Of a stretch of DNA of 64,000 nucleotides, positions 20,270 to 29,530 are shown in pieces (the first letter of the stretch is position 1; every line of letters begins with the position of its first letter). The notes below the pieces were generated by a model that saw nothing but the letters and a program-made list of their open reading frames with translations, searched no databases and had not been told where the DNA came from. Source of the DNA: Opitutaceae bacterium (GTDB lineage Bacteria; Verrucomicrobiota; Verrucomicrobiia; Opitutales; Opitutaceae); assembly GCA_014879845.1 (NCBI GenBank), contig JACSRI010000113.1:27862-91861 (forward strand), in the 5' to 3' direction. The position numbers and the translations under genes are program-made.

Positions 20270-21109
20270 TCACATGCGAGTGAGCGCGTAGGTCGCGGCC
20301 TCGCGGACGAGCGGATTCTGGTTCTGGTTGTGCACAAGGGTTTCGAGCGCGGCCGTGGCCTCGGGGTCGCGGGTGTTGGCGAGGAAGTCGATCATCGCGA
20401 GTTGCACCACGGGCGCGGATTCGCGCACGAGGGCGCGCGCCACGGCGGTGCGGACGGTGGGACGATCGGCGTAGCGGTAGAGCGCCTGCACGGCGCTCTC
20501 GCGCACCTGGCTGTTGGAATCGAAGGCGACGAGGCCGAGCAGCTGGTTCACGTCGACCGGATTGAGATCGGCGGAGGCCATGACGCGCACCGCCTGGATG
20601 CGGTCGCCGGCATTGGGTTGCTGGAGCGTCTGCCACGTCACGGCCTGGCTCATGGAGGCGACCTGCTCGCGCAGCGCGGCGATCTCGGCGGCGTTCTGCT
20701 GGTTGGCGAATTGGGCCCCGGAGGACGAGCCGGTGCGCGAGCCGACCACGAGGCCGAGCGCGAAGACCGCGCAGGCCGCGACGGCGACGAACCCGGAGAT
20801 CGTGGCCGGGTGGTTCCAGAACGACACGCGGATGATGTTCGTGCGCTCGGGCGCGGCCGCGACGTGGCGCGGAGCCGGCATGGCTCGCGCCTCGGCCTCG
20901 AGCCAGGCGTGGAACGCGGTGTGGACGTGCGCGCCCGGCTCGGGGCGGCGCTCCCGCTTGATGGCGAGGTCGAGCTGGCGCTGGAGCTGGAGCTCCTGCG
21001 CGCAGGCCGGGCAGCGGTCGAGGTGCTCGCGCACGCGGCGCATGTCGGCGGCGGAGAGCCGGCCGGATTCGTAGTCGGCGAGCAGGAGGATGGTTTCGTC
21101 GCAGTTCAT
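20270..21109 (-). CDS. Zinc-finger anti-sigma factor fused to HEAT repeats
   Basis: The 279-residue protein starts MNCDETILLLADYESGRLS and has the anti-sigma zinc motif HLDRCPAC (HxxxCxxC) by residue 35. A single transmembrane helix lies at about 105-125 (ISGFVAVAACAVFALGLVV). The outer part is helical and ends in HEAT-like repeats (FDSNSQVRESAVQALYRYAD; VVQLAMIDFLANTRDPEA). Its ATG overlaps the sigma gene's stop (ATGA). It should hold the sigma factor at the membrane and release it on a periplasmic cue sensed through the HEAT domain (inference). Confidence 0.85.
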   Translation of the reverse strand: MNCDETILLLADYESGRLSAADMRRVREHLDRCPACAQELQLQRQLDLAIKRERRPEPGAHVHTAFHAWLEAEARAMPAPRHVAAAPERTNIIRVSFWNHPATISGFVAVAACAVFALGLVVGSRTGSSSGAQFANQQNAAEIAALREQVASMSQAVTWQTLQQPNAGDRIQAVRVMASADLNPVDVNQLLGLVAFDSNSQVRESAVQALYRYADRPTVRTAVARALVRESAPVVQLAMIDFLANTRDPEATAALETLVHNQNQNPLVREAATYALTRM

Positions 21110-21732
21110 GCGGACTCCTTTTCCCGGGTGGCGGTCGGCAGACCCATGGGCGGGATTTCTTGGATACGGAAGTAGGCGGCGCGAAGGTCCTTCATCGCGC
21201 GATGGATGCGCGTCTTCACGGCGGAGAGCGAGATGTCGAGGATGCGCGCGACCTCCTCGTAGGGCAGCTCCTGGAAGCGGGCCAGGACGATGACCTCGCG
21301 CACATCCTCGGGCAGCGTGGCGAGGGCGCGGTGCAGGAGCGCCGTCTGGTCGCCCGCCTCCGCGGCGTCGGCCGCGTGCGTGCGTTCGTCGGCGAGCTGC
21401 TCGAGCGCGGGTTCCTCGGCCGGCGGCTGGTGTTGCGCGCGGTGCCGCTGAAAGTCGGCGAGGACACGGCGGGCGATGATGTACATCCAACCGGTGAAGC
21501 TGCCGACGTCGCGGTAGGTGTGGCGGTAGCGCAGGATGCGGTGAAACACCTGCTGCACCATGTCGTCGCTGCCGGCGCGGTCGCCGGTCAGGCGCACGAA
21601 AAAGCCATACAGCGGCCGGGCGTGGCGCTGGAAGAGCTCGCCCAGCATCGGGATGTCGCCCTCGCGCACGCGGAGCATGAGCGTGTGGTCGTCGATCGCC
21701 TCGGGCGGGGCGGACGTCAGTGCCTCAACCAT
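21106..21732 (-). CDS. ECF-subfamily RNA polymerase sigma factor
   Basis: Region 2 is visible as MLGELFQRHARPLYGFFVRL, MVQQVFHRILRYRHTY and SFTGWMYIIARRVLADF. Region 4 is LPEDVREVIVLARFQELPYEE followed by the helix-turn-helix VARILDISLSAVKTRIHRAM. Both regions needed for promoter recognition are intact. The ATG at 21732 (MVEALTSAPPEA) is chosen; a GTG at 21777 is an alternative. It is translationally coupled to the anti-sigma gene and heads a three-gene operon with the DUF4097 gene. Confidence 0.9.
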   Translation of the reverse strand: MVEALTSAPPEAIDDHTLMLRVREGDIPMLGELFQRHARPLYGFFVRLTGDRAGSDDMVQQVFHRILRYRHTYRDVGSFTGWMYIIARRVLADFQRHRAQHQPPAEEPALEQLADERTHAADAAEAGDQTALLHRALATLPEDVREVIVLARFQELPYEEVARILDISLSAVKTRIHRAMKDLRAAYFRIQEIPPMGLPTATREKESA

Positions 21733-21917
21733 GGAGCGGGGGGGCCGGAATTCGGCGATGGCGGTTACGATAGTCACGGGACACGAATGCGCAGGAGTTC
21801 ATCGAGGGATACTGCGCAGCCGCGCCGCGGTTGCGGGAAATCTTCACCTCCCTGCTCCCAGGGGCAAAACGAAAGACCCGGGCGGCTCGCGCCCCGCCCC
21901 CGGCGATCTCTGGGAAA

Positions 21918-23177
21918 TCAGAGGGATGCCGGGGTCGTGGTCGGGGCCGAGATCATGGACTCGTGGACCAGGTAGATGTCGGTGCCACCGACGATCCGAC
22001 CGTCCGACCCGACGGCATCGAGTCCGCTTGTGTTCTTCTGCTCGGCGACGGCCTCGACCGTCCACGGACCGGGCAGCTTCTCCGGATCGATCGCCTCGCG
22101 GGCGGCCACGGTGGCGAGGACCTTGGGGACATACATGCGAGTCTCGAGCGGCAGGCGATGGGCCACGGCGTCGAACGAACTCGCCTGCTCCCGCGCGAGC
22201 AGGCGGCCGACGCGACCCTCACCGGCATTGTAGGCGGCGATCGCGAGCGGCCAGGAACCAAACCTCCGGTGCAGCACGCGCAGGTAGGCGGCCGCCGCAC
22301 GCGCCGATTTCTCGGGATCGGTGCGCTCGTCGACCATCACGCCGGTCTCGAGCCCGAATCGCGCTGCCGTGAGCGGCATGAATTGAAACAACCCCCGCGC
22401 CCCCACCGGACTGGTCGCCTCGGGATTCATCGAGGACTCGACCTCGGCGATCCAGACGAGCTGCGGCGGCACGCCGGCGGCGGCGAAGATCTCCTTGAGT
22501 CGCGGCACGAGGTCGACCGCGCGCCGCGGCGCGTGGCGGCGGGTGAGCACCTGGTCCCAATAGGTTCGGGTGTACTGCGGCCGCGCGATCTCGGCGGCGG
22601 GCAGCATCGGCGCGGGCGCGACGGTGGCGGAATCGGCGACGTCGGGAGATTCGCCCGGGATGAATTCAGGCCAGCGCGCCACCGGCGCGGACGCGATCTG
22701 GGACGCGGCCTTGAGGAGGTCGAGCCGCGGCTCGAGCCACGCGGCCAGCAGATCGCCTCCTTCACATCGGCGCAGCACGCGCAGCGCGCGCCGCGCATCA
22801 CGTTCGTAGGCGGCGATTTCCTCGGACGAACCGCTGTCGAGTTCGGACTCGAGGCGCGCGAGAAAATGGCGGAGTTCGTCGACCGAAGGAAACTCGTAGG
22901 CCGCACGGATCTCCGCAGGCACATACTGCTCCCAGAGACGCTGACCGGCGGCCGCGAGATCCTCGGCGCTGACCTGACCCGGCGGCGCGGCCTCGGCTGC
23001 TGCGGCGGCGCCGGTGGACGGCCGCTCAGCCCCGACTGGAGGCTCCGCCGGCCCGGTTCGGAGCAGGGCATCGCCGCTCGCGCGCGCGAACCACATCACG
23101 CCCGCGCCGACACCGGCCAGCGATGCGGTCAGCAGCGCGCGCCTCGCCCAGCCGGGAAAGTCGGGGAACCTGCGCAT
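21918..23177 (-). CDS. Membrane-anchored lytic transglycosylase (SLT/MltD-type)
   Basis: 419 residues with an N-terminal hydrophobic anchor (ALLTASLAGVGAGVMWFA) and a low-complexity Ala/Pro linker. The SLT domain at about 240-380 has catalytic Glu in AEVESSMNPEATSPVGARG, then LFQFMPLTAARFGL, and the later AAYNAGEGRV motif. It cleaves peptidoglycan strands to anhydro-muropeptides in the periplasm. No LysM repeat is visible at the C-terminus, unlike classical MltD. The gene is divergent from the GH97 gene. Confidence 0.9.
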   Translation of the reverse strand: MRRFPDFPGWARRALLTASLAGVGAGVMWFARASGDALLRTGPAEPPVGAERPSTGAAAAAEAAPPGQVSAEDLAAAGQRLWEQYVPAEIRAAYEFPSVDELRHFLARLESELDSGSSEEIAAYERDARRALRVLRRCEGGDLLAAWLEPRLDLLKAASQIASAPVARWPEFIPGESPDVADSATVAPAPMLPAAEIARPQYTRTYWDQVLTRRHAPRRAVDLVPRLKEIFAAAGVPPQLVWIAEVESSMNPEATSPVGARGLFQFMPLTAARFGLETGVMVDERTDPEKSARAAAAYLRVLHRRFGSWPLAIAAYNAGEGRVGRLLAREQASSFDAVAHRLPLETRMYVPKVLATVAAREAIDPEKLPGPWTVEAVAEQKNTSGLDAVGSDGRIVGGTDIYLVHESMISAPTTTPASL

Positions 23178-23315
23178 GGGAGCACGCCTTGGAAAACAAA
23201 CCCGGCCCCGAGGTTCCACACGCAAAAGGCGAAATCCGCGCCGCCGACCCGGGCCGTCGCGGGCGGGAAAACGCCTCGCCCGACGGCGCCTGTCGGGTTT
23301 TCCTCGCCGGACCCC

Positions 23316-25304
23316 ATGATGCCCGCGCGATTTCTCCGCATCCTCCAGCTCGGTCTCGCCTTTGCCATGACCTACGGACTCCCCGTTCGGCTCACCGCCA
23401 TCGACGCCACTCCGGTCACCAGCCCTGACGGCCGACTCACGGTCCACCTCACCCTCACCAAAGATGGTGCGCCCACCTACGCCGTCAGTCGCGACGGCCG
23501 GCCCGTGCTGCGTCCCTCGCGCCTCGGGCTGGTCCGCGACGACGCCGACTTCTCCACGGGGCTCCGTCGCGCGGCTCCTGCGAGCGAACCGCGCGCCATC
23601 GACGAGCGCTACGAACTGCTCACTTCCAAGCGCCGGCACAATCACTACCAGGCCAACGAGGTCGTCGTGCCGCTCCAGTCTGCGGGCGGCGCCCGCCTCG
23701 ACCTCTGCTTCCGTGTGTCGAACGACGGCGTCGCATTCCGCTACGTCTTCCCGGAACAGTCCGACCGGGTGCACCGGCTCACCCGCGAGACCACGTCGTT
23801 TCACCTCCTGCCGGATTCGCGCGCCTGGGTCCAGCCGATGGCCGTGGCCAAGAGCGGCTGGAGCGAAACGAATCCCTCCTACGAGGAATACTATGAGAGG
23901 GATGTGCCCGCCGGCACGCCCTCGACGCTCGGCGCCGGCTGGGTGTTTCCCGCACTCTTCCGCTCCGGCGACACCTGGCTGCTCGTGAGCGAGGCCGGCC
24001 TGGGCCGCGACTATTGCGGCTCACGCCTGGCCCATGAGTCGCCGGATGGTGAATACAGCATCGCCTTCGCCGACGCGCGCGAGACCTTCGGCGACGGCCC
24101 CGCGCTGCCGGAGTCGACGCTGCCCTGGGCCACACCCTGGCGCCTGATCGTCATCGGCAGCCTCCGGACCGTCGTGGAGTCGACGCTCGGCACCGACCTG
24201 GCCGCGCCGCCCGCGGTCGCCGTCGACCCCACCGTGCTCGAGCCGGGCAAGGCCTCGTGGAGCTGGCCCCTGCTCGGCGACCCCAACACCACCTTCGACG
24301 TGCAGAAGCGTTTCATCGACTACGCCGCGGAGATGGGCTGGCGCTACTGCCTGATCGACGCGCTCTGGGACACGCAGATCGGCTACGACAAACTCGCCGA
24401 ACTCGTCACCTACGGGGCCGGCAAGGGCGTGAAGATCCTCGTCTGGTACAACTCCGCCGGCGCCTGGAACAGCGCGCCCCAGACCCCGCGCGGCAAGCTC
24501 CTCACGCGCGAGGACCGTCTCGCGGAGTTTGCCCGCCTCAAGCAGCTCGGCGTGGCCGGACTGAAGATCGATTTCTTCGGCGGCGACGGCCAGTCCATGA
24601 TCGCCTACTACCACGACCTGCTCACGGACGCGGCGCCGTTCGGGTTTCTCATCAACTTCCATGGCGCCACGCTGCCGCGCGGGTGGCAGCGCACCTACCC
24701 GCACCTCATGACCATGGAGTCGATCCGCGGGCTGGAGTTCATCACTTTCGATCAGGCCAATGCCGACCGCGCGCCCGCACACGCCAGCATGCTGCCGTTC
24801 ACGCGCAATGTCTTCGACCCGATGGATTTCACCCCGGTCGTGCTCGATCAGATCCGCAACATCGAACGACGCACGACCAGCGGGTTCGAGCTCGCGCTCG
24901 CCGTGCTCTTCACCTCGGGCATCCAGCATTATGCCGAGATCCCCGAAGGCATGGCCAAGGCGCCCGAAGCCGTGCGAGACTTGATGCGGGAGGTGCCTTC
25001 CGTGTGGGACGACGTGCGTTTCCTCGACGGCATGCCCGGCGAGTACGTCATCCTGGCGCGTCGCTCGGGGACGCGCTGGTACGTCGCCGGCATCCAGGCT
25101 GGCGACACGCCACGTGAGGTCGTCGTGGATCTGTCCGGCCTGCGTGCCGCGACCGCGGCAACCAGCACGCGAGCCCGGTTGATCACGGACGCCGCGGAGG
25201 GCGGCAACCTCGCTTTCGCCACCTCCACGCCCGACCTGAATGCCCAGGCGACACTCCGCCTCACCCTCCGCCCGCGCGGAGGATTTGTCCTCGTCCTGGA
25301 GTAG
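23316..25304 (+). CDS. Glycoside hydrolase family 97, retaining-type alpha-glycosidase (alpha-galactosidase/alpha-glucosidase)
   Basis: 662 residues with a signal peptide (MMPARFLRILQLGLAFAMTYG). An N-terminal beta-sandwich (SRDGRPVLRPSRLGLVRDDA) is followed by the catalytic barrel. The motif GLKIDFFGGDGQ has Asp at about 419, placing it with retaining GH97 enzymes that use Asp as nucleophile. Downstream LINFHGATLPRGW and MTMESIRGLE match the family core, the latter carrying the likely acid/base Glu. It ends with a short C-terminal beta domain. It would release alpha-linked galactose or glucose in the periplasm; the substrate is not decidable here. Confidence 0.9.
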   Translation: MMPARFLRILQLGLAFAMTYGLPVRLTAIDATPVTSPDGRLTVHLTLTKDGAPTYAVSRDGRPVLRPSRLGLVRDDADFSTGLRRAAPASEPRAIDERYELLTSKRRHNHYQANEVVVPLQSAGGARLDLCFRVSNDGVAFRYVFPEQSDRVHRLTRETTSFHLLPDSRAWVQPMAVAKSGWSETNPSYEEYYERDVPAGTPSTLGAGWVFPALFRSGDTWLLVSEAGLGRDYCGSRLAHESPDGEYSIAFADARETFGDGPALPESTLPWATPWRLIVIGSLRTVVESTLGTDLAAPPAVAVDPTVLEPGKASWSWPLLGDPNTTFDVQKRFIDYAAEMGWRYCLIDALWDTQIGYDKLAELVTYGAGKGVKILVWYNSAGAWNSAPQTPRGKLLTREDRLAEFARLKQLGVAGLKIDFFGGDGQSMIAYYHDLLTDAAPFGFLINFHGATLPRGWQRTYPHLMTMESIRGLEFITFDQANADRAPAHASMLPFTRNVFDPMDFTPVVLDQIRNIERRTTSGFELALAVLFTSGIQHYAEIPEGMAKAPEAVRDLMREVPSVWDDVRFLDGMPGEYVILARRSGTRWYVAGIQAGDTPREVVVDLSGLRAATAATSTRARLITDAAEGGNLAFATSTPDLNAQATLRLTLRPRGGFVLVLE

Positions 25305-25318
25305 TTGGGTCGGAACGT

Positions 25319-25344
25319 GCGCCCGGAGCCGCAGCGCCGGGCGC
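25319..25344. terminator. GC-rich hairpin between convergent genes
   Basis: GCGCCCGG and CCGGGCGC pair over 8 bases around a 10-base loop, between the GH97 stop and the convergent small gene. There is no clear U-tract. Confidence 0.35.
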
Positions 25345-25357
25345 GCGCAGAGTCAGC

Positions 25358-25561
25358 TCAGTCGACGTCGACCATCTCGGACAGCGGATCGTGCTGGCTG
25401 CCCATGGCCTCCGCCTTCTTCTCCTGAAGCCAGCGGCAGAGCATGTCGACCTCCTCAGGCGGCACGGCGAAGAAGCAGTCTTCGTTCATGTCGCGCCGGG
25501 CGATGCAGACATTTCCAGCGGGGCTGACGTAGACTTCCAGTTCCTGTTCAATCACTTGCAT
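25358..25561 (-). CDS. Small acidic uncharacterised protein
   Basis: 67 residues from ATG 25561, which is preceded by a good Shine-Dalgarno sequence (GGAAGGAGAAACACT-ATG). This decides against the track start at 25660. The sequence MQVIEQELEVYVSPAGNVCI continues ARRDMNEDCFFAVPPEEVDM, then LCRWLQEKKAEAM. It suggests a beta-hairpin plus helix that might bind a nucleic acid or partner protein. The strong ribosome-binding site points to good expression. No family recognised. Confidence 0.65.
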   Translation of the reverse strand: MQVIEQELEVYVSPAGNVCIARRDMNEDCFFAVPPEEVDMLCRWLQEKKAEAMGSQHDPLSEMVDVD

Positions 25562-25835
25562 AGTGTTTCTCCTTCCCGTGGAGTCGGCCCGGGTCGGCAG
25601 CTTCTCATCGACGGAAGGGAAGTCGCCGAGGCGTGTCGGCCACACCGATTGTTGCGACACGAAGTGTCTACGGCATAGAATGGAACTAATCCAAGCTCCA
25701 TCAACCAGTAGCCGATATTATTAAGACTCCGACCATCTCCCGTAAGCCGGCCAATCGCCAGCGGTCATCTCGACCGTCCGCGTCGGTCTGCTTTCCGCGA
25801 ACCGACCCTGTGCTCGGCCCGGGATCGCGTCGCGC

Positions 25836-26621
25836 TCAGCGGGCCGGTACCATCGAGACCGCCGACGACGACTCATTTGTCGCCCCCGTGATTGCGGGCA
25901 CGGAAGCCGGCGCGAGATCGCGCGACGGCACTCCGAGCAACCTGCGCAGGAAGGTCATCGCAAACTCGAGATCCTCATGGAGCGGCGGCAATCGGTCCAT
26001 CTTCACCTCGATCGCAGCCTGGACCATCTTCTCCGCCACTTCCGCGAGCAGGAGGAAACCCGCCGACTTCGCCCGTTCCGCGAGTCCGCTGGTCCGGGCC
26101 TGCAGGGCGATGTCGACGCAGTTGTTCGTCAGGCGCGCCGCAAGTTCGACGATCTGGCCTTCATCCTGATGCAGGGCCTGCAGCGCTTCGCGGCGTGCAG
26201 CGTCCGGGCCATCCGCCGCCGGCAACGCCGGAAAATCAAAGAATGGTTCGCGCCACCCGGATTCGGCCGCACGCGCAGCCTCCTCCATCAAACGCGCGGG
26301 AGTGTAGGGTTTGACGAGCAGGCCCTGCACGCCGAGCAGCATGTAGCGCCGCACGATATCGCGACGCCACATCGACGAGTATACGATCACCGGCAGTTCG
26401 CGAAACACGACGCTGCGCCGCACACGCTCAAGCATCTCCCAGCCCCATTCGCCGCCAAGATCCGTATCGAGCACGAGCAGGTCGGCCGACTCCGCCCGCA
26501 ACATACGCCACGCCTCGCCGATGCTGGTCGCTGAACGCGCGTTATGGCCGTTCATCGCGAATATCCGCGTCACAAGTGCCGCCGAAGCGGCGTCATCCTC
26601 GAGTACGATGATGCTCAGCAT
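25836..26621 (-). CDS. Response regulator with N-terminal receiver domain and helical C-terminus
   Basis: The receiver domain shows the acidic pocket IIVLEDDAAS, the phospho-acceptor strand ADLLVLDTDLGG, the switch residues VIVYSSMW and the Lys in LLVKPYTPARL. The C-terminal half (about 140-261) is helical with LALQALHQDEGQIVELAARL-type amphipathic repeats. It lacks a DNA-binding signature, so it may be an HPt-like or protein-binding output. No kinase gene is adjacent; the two hybrid kinases elsewhere in the window are possible partners. Confidence 0.85.
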   Translation of the reverse strand: MLSIIVLEDDAASAALVTRIFAMNGHNARSATSIGEAWRMLRAESADLLVLDTDLGGEWGWEMLERVRRSVVFRELPVIVYSSMWRRDIVRRYMLLGVQGLLVKPYTPARLMEEAARAAESGWREPFFDFPALPAADGPDAARREALQALHQDEGQIVELAARLTNNCVDIALQARTSGLAERAKSAGFLLLAEVAEKMVQAAIEVKMDRLPPLHEDLEFAMTFLRRLLGVPSRDLAPASVPAITGATNESSSAVSMVPAR

Positions 26622-26834
26622 GGTGGGAAGTTGCAGGAGTCGGACCGACCGGCGGGGTGCGCCGGCGGCAGACCCTACATCGACATCCGTAGCGGCGCAC
26701 GGAAGTCCCGCCTGACTGAAAAGGTTGTCAATTCATCGTCGCCAGCCGCCGCCGTCCGACGATCCGTCGAGTCGAGACCCATTCGCTCGCCGCCGCGCCA
26801 TGCTCGCCACACGCGGCATGTGCGCGCGGTCGCG

Positions 26835-27512
26835 TCATGCGGTCGCGTCGACGAAACTGCCCGCGGCCTGCGCCGAGGGCTCTGCCCCGGAATACGCCGC
26901 CGCCACGCGCCCGGCCTGGCGTTCCGCGAGTTGCTCGCGCGCCTGCGCCTCGGTTTGGGCCGCCTTGGCCGCAACGGCATGATCGGCCCCCGAGGGATCC
27001 GCCGGGGCGAGAGCCGCGGCCCGCACCTGCTGCATTTTCTGGATCGTGGCCTGCGGGTTGTTCGGGACGCTGGAGACATCGATCCCGACTTCGCCGCCGT
27101 TGGCGTATTGTTTTCCGTCGGGGCCCTGCTGATACGAGTAGCTGGCGCCACCACGCACGTGCGAACCTCCCGCCGCCATGTGCGCGGCCTCGTGCGCGCG
27201 GACCTCGGCGTCGCGAGCGCTGAGTTTCTCGACCTGACGACGCTCCTCCTCGCTGAGTTCGCGGTCGCTGGCGGCCGCGCCCTCGCCGCGCGAATCGGCA
27301 TCCGTGCGCGACTCGGTGTCTTCTACCTCCGCGGATTCGCCGCGAGCGAGCGCGAGCGCTTCAGGGCTGAACGTCGCCTGATCCGTCGCCGCGTCGTTCT
27401 CCCGTGGCGCAGTCGACGCGACAGGATCCTCGCCAGGTCGCGCGACCTCACGCTCCGGGCGCGCGGCCGGTGCGATCGAGGGCGACGAAAACTCCAGGCG
27501 GGAGACGACCAT
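26835..27512 (-). CDS. SprA-related putative metalloprotease (HEAAH motif)
   Basis: The ATG at 27512 follows a GAGGAGGG ribosome-binding site. A disordered Ala/Pro/Glu-rich first half leads to LSEEERRQVEKLSARDAEVR and then AHEAAHMAAGGSHVRGGASY, then SYQQGPDGKQYANGGEVGID. This is the core of the SprA-related/CJM1_0395-type family. HEAAH is a zinc-binding HExxH-type motif. The last part is an Ala-rich helix (VAAKAAQTEAQAREQLAERQ). No signal peptide is seen. The protease role is inferred from the motif and has not been shown for the family. Confidence 0.78.
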   Translation of the reverse strand: MVVSRLEFSSPSIAPAARPEREVARPGEDPVASTAPRENDAATDQATFSPEALALARGESAEVEDTESRTDADSRGEGAAASDRELSEEERRQVEKLSARDAEVRAHEAAHMAAGGSHVRGGASYSYQQGPDGKQYANGGEVGIDVSSVPNNPQATIQKMQQVRAAALAPADPSGADHAVAAKAAQTEAQAREQLAERQAGRVAAAYSGAEPSAQAAGSFVDATA

Positions 27513-27833
27513 CACCCTCCTCATCGGCCATCGTGCCTGCAGATCAAGGCCGCATGTCGCTCGCCGATGCGTCGTGCCGGGCAAGCTTCTATCATGTTAG
27601 CAAACATCATTTTACAGAATAACTCAGCATGCCAGAAATGCCGGCGACTCCTGCCTGCGCGCGATTTGATTGGCCAACGAGGGCAAAACCCGTCCTTGTG
27701 CCGCCTCGTTCGAGTATCGTTAGAGCCGAGGTTATGGTGAATTGTCAGTTGGAGTGACTGCTTCAGTGATGGTTCGAAACCCGAAGGTCGGGAACAGACT
27801 GCAGGTATCGCGTATCGACGAACACATCACACA
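27513..27833. other. Intergenic region and probable long leader of the RRM gene
   Basis: A 321-base gap between divergent genes. It is distinctly AT-richer than its surroundings (for example around 27580-27640 and 27720-27780). It must carry promoters for both the SprA-like gene and the RRM gene. No convincing -35/-10 pair or protein gene is seen. Such RNA-binding proteins are often cold-regulated through a long untranslated leader, so this is a reasonable place for one (inference). Confidence 0.4.
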
Positions 27834-28217
27834 ATGAGCAACTCCAAACTCTACGTCGGAAATCTTTCCTTCAAGAGCACCGAAGAAGACATCCGCGCTG
27901 CTTTCGAGCAGTTCGGCGCCGTGACCGACGTCTACGTCGCCATGGACAAGATGACGGGCCGCCCGCGCGGCTTCGCCTTCGTCACCATGGGCACGGCTGA
28001 AGAGGCCCGCGTCGCGATCGAGAAGATGAACGGCACCGATCTCGGTGGCCGCGCCCTCACGGTCAACGAGGCCCGCCCGAAGGAGGAAGGCTCCGGCCGT
28101 TCCTTCGGCGGTGGCGGCGGCTTCGGCGGCGGCGAGCGCCGTGGCGGCTTCGGCGGCGGCGATCGTCGCGGTGGCGGCGACCGCGGTGGTTTCGGTGGCG
28201 GCCGCGGCCGCTACTAA
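27834..28217 (+). CDS. Glycine-rich RRM RNA-binding protein
   Basis: A single RRM fills residues 1-85: RNP2 is KLYVGNLSF and RNP1 is RGFAFVTM, with the expected beta-alpha-beta-beta-alpha-beta order. The tail is a Gly/Arg-rich, RGG-like run ([16 protein letters not shown]) ending RGRY. The 127-residue length and layout match the bacterial Rbp proteins of cyanobacteria and other groups, which resemble plant glycine-rich RNA-binding proteins and are often cold-induced. A strong terminator follows. Confidence 0.95.
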   Translation: MSNSKLYVGNLSFKSTEEDIRAAFEQFGAVTDVYVAMDKMTGRPRGFAFVTMGTAEEARVAIEKMNGTDLGGRALTVNEARPKEEGSGRSFGGGGGFGGGERRGGFGGGDRRGGGDRGGFGGGRGRY

Positions 28218-28255
28218 GCCTCCTTCCGGCTCACACCCTCCCAACGAGGATTCGA

Positions 28256-28284
28256 GAGGCGCCTGCGGGCGCCTCTTTTCTTTT
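28256..28284 (+). terminator. Strong Rho-independent terminator after the RRM gene
   Basis: GAGGCGCC - TGCG - GGCGCCTC is a perfect 8-bp stem with a tetraloop, followed by TTTTCTTTT. Confidence 0.9.
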
Positions 28285-28445
28285 GTCCGGTCGCGGCAAT
28301 CTCGCACGCCGCGCCGGGATTGAACCCCGGCGGACAAAACCGCGATTCCCTGCGTTCATCCGAGAGACGGTGCACCGGCATTGACCTCGCCCGCCGAGCG
28401 TGAGTGAAAAGCGCCCGCTTTCTTCATCGCACCTCCACCTCCCTC

Positions 28446-29492
28446 ATGAGCAGATCCAAAGACATCTTCATCGGCACCGACAGTGGCGCCACCACCTCCA
28501 AGACCGGTGGCATCTGGGCCGATGGCTCCACCATCTCGACCAAGCTCCGCCAGAGTTCGACCAACTCCCAAGCCGGCACGGCCGCGGTGATCCAGGGCTG
28601 GGTCGAGGGCGTCGTCGGTTTTCTCGCCGACAACAATCTCTCGTGGGACCAGGTGCGGGGCGTGGGTCTCGCGATCCCCGGGCCGTACCAGAGTTATGGC
28701 GTGCTCGACCGCTCGGCCAATCTGCCAAAGTCATTTGAAGGCTGGAATTTTCACGCCGACTACAGCCAGGCTCTCGCGGAAAAGGCCGGTCGCCCCATCC
28801 CGCTCGTCGTCGGCAACGACGGCAACTACGGCGGCGTGGCCGAGGCACAGCGCGTGCGCGGCGACCGCAAGGCCTCCGTGCTTATGCTCGCGCCCGGTTC
28901 CGGGCTCGGTGCCGCCTACATCGACGCCAACGGCCTGCCGCTCGACGGCGACACGCTCGCCGGCATGGAAGGCGGCCACATGCCCGCCGCGCTCCACCTG
29001 CTCGGCGTGCGCCCCTACAAATGCGGCTGCGGCAAGGACTGGGGTTGTATCGAAGCCTACACGACAATCTCCGGCCTGCCTCAGCTCCTCGAGGACATGC
29101 TCAAGAAGCACCCGGGCCACGAACTCGCCACCTCGACGGCGCCCGTGAAGGAGAAGGTGCTCTCGCTGCGCAGTCGCGCGCAGAAGGGCGACCCGCTCGC
29201 GCTGGACATCTTCGACTTTCAGGCCAGGGCGCTCGGCCTGCACGTCGCGTCGCTCGCGATGGCGTTGGATCCTGAATACGTCGTGATCGGCGGCGGGCTC
29301 ATCGACCCGGAGTCGACCACGCCCGAGTTCCGCCACCGCTACCTCGAGGGCATCCACCAGGCCGCGATGCCCTACCTGTGGCCGGCGCAGCGCCGCAAGC
29401 TCAAGGTCGTGCCGGCCACGCTCGGCGAACTCTCGCAGGCGATCGGCGCCGCCCTGGTGGCGCTCTACAGCGCGCGCCAGAGCCGGATCTGA
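28446..29492 (+). CDS. ROK-family sugar kinase (glucokinase-like)
   Basis: 348 residues from ATG 28446. The N-terminal phosphate-binding strand reads FIGTDSGATTSKTGG. The substrate region shows VVGNDGNYGGVAEAQRV, with the catalytic Asp in GND. MLAPGSGLGAAYID forms the second phosphate loop, and MEGGHMP precedes the ROK zinc motif CGCGKDWGCIEAY (CGCGxxGCxE type with a two-residue variation). LDPEYVVIGGGL is the adenosine loop. It most likely phosphorylates glucose or a related hexose. No transporter or repressor gene is adjacent. Confidence 0.88.
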   Translation: MSRSKDIFIGTDSGATTSKTGGIWADGSTISTKLRQSSTNSQAGTAAVIQGWVEGVVGFLADNNLSWDQVRGVGLAIPGPYQSYGVLDRSANLPKSFEGWNFHADYSQALAEKAGRPIPLVVGNDGNYGGVAEAQRVRGDRKASVLMLAPGSGLGAAYIDANGLPLDGDTLAGMEGGHMPAALHLLGVRPYKCGCGKDWGCIEAYTTISGLPQLLEDMLKKHPGHELATSTAPVKEKVLSLRSRAQKGDPLALDIFDFQARALGLHVASLAMALDPEYVVIGGGLIDPESTTPEFRHRYLEGIHQAAMPYLWPAQRRKLKVVPATLGELSQAIGAALVALYSARQSRI

Positions 29493-29530
29493 CCGGTCCA
29501 CCGCCGCGCCGCCCGGCGGCGCACGTCAGC

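Noticed and set aside
23178-23804. N-terminal extension of the lytic transglycosylase ORF (to 23804)
   Set aside because: It runs antisense through the GH97 signal and N-terminal domain; ATG 23177 begins directly before the membrane anchor.
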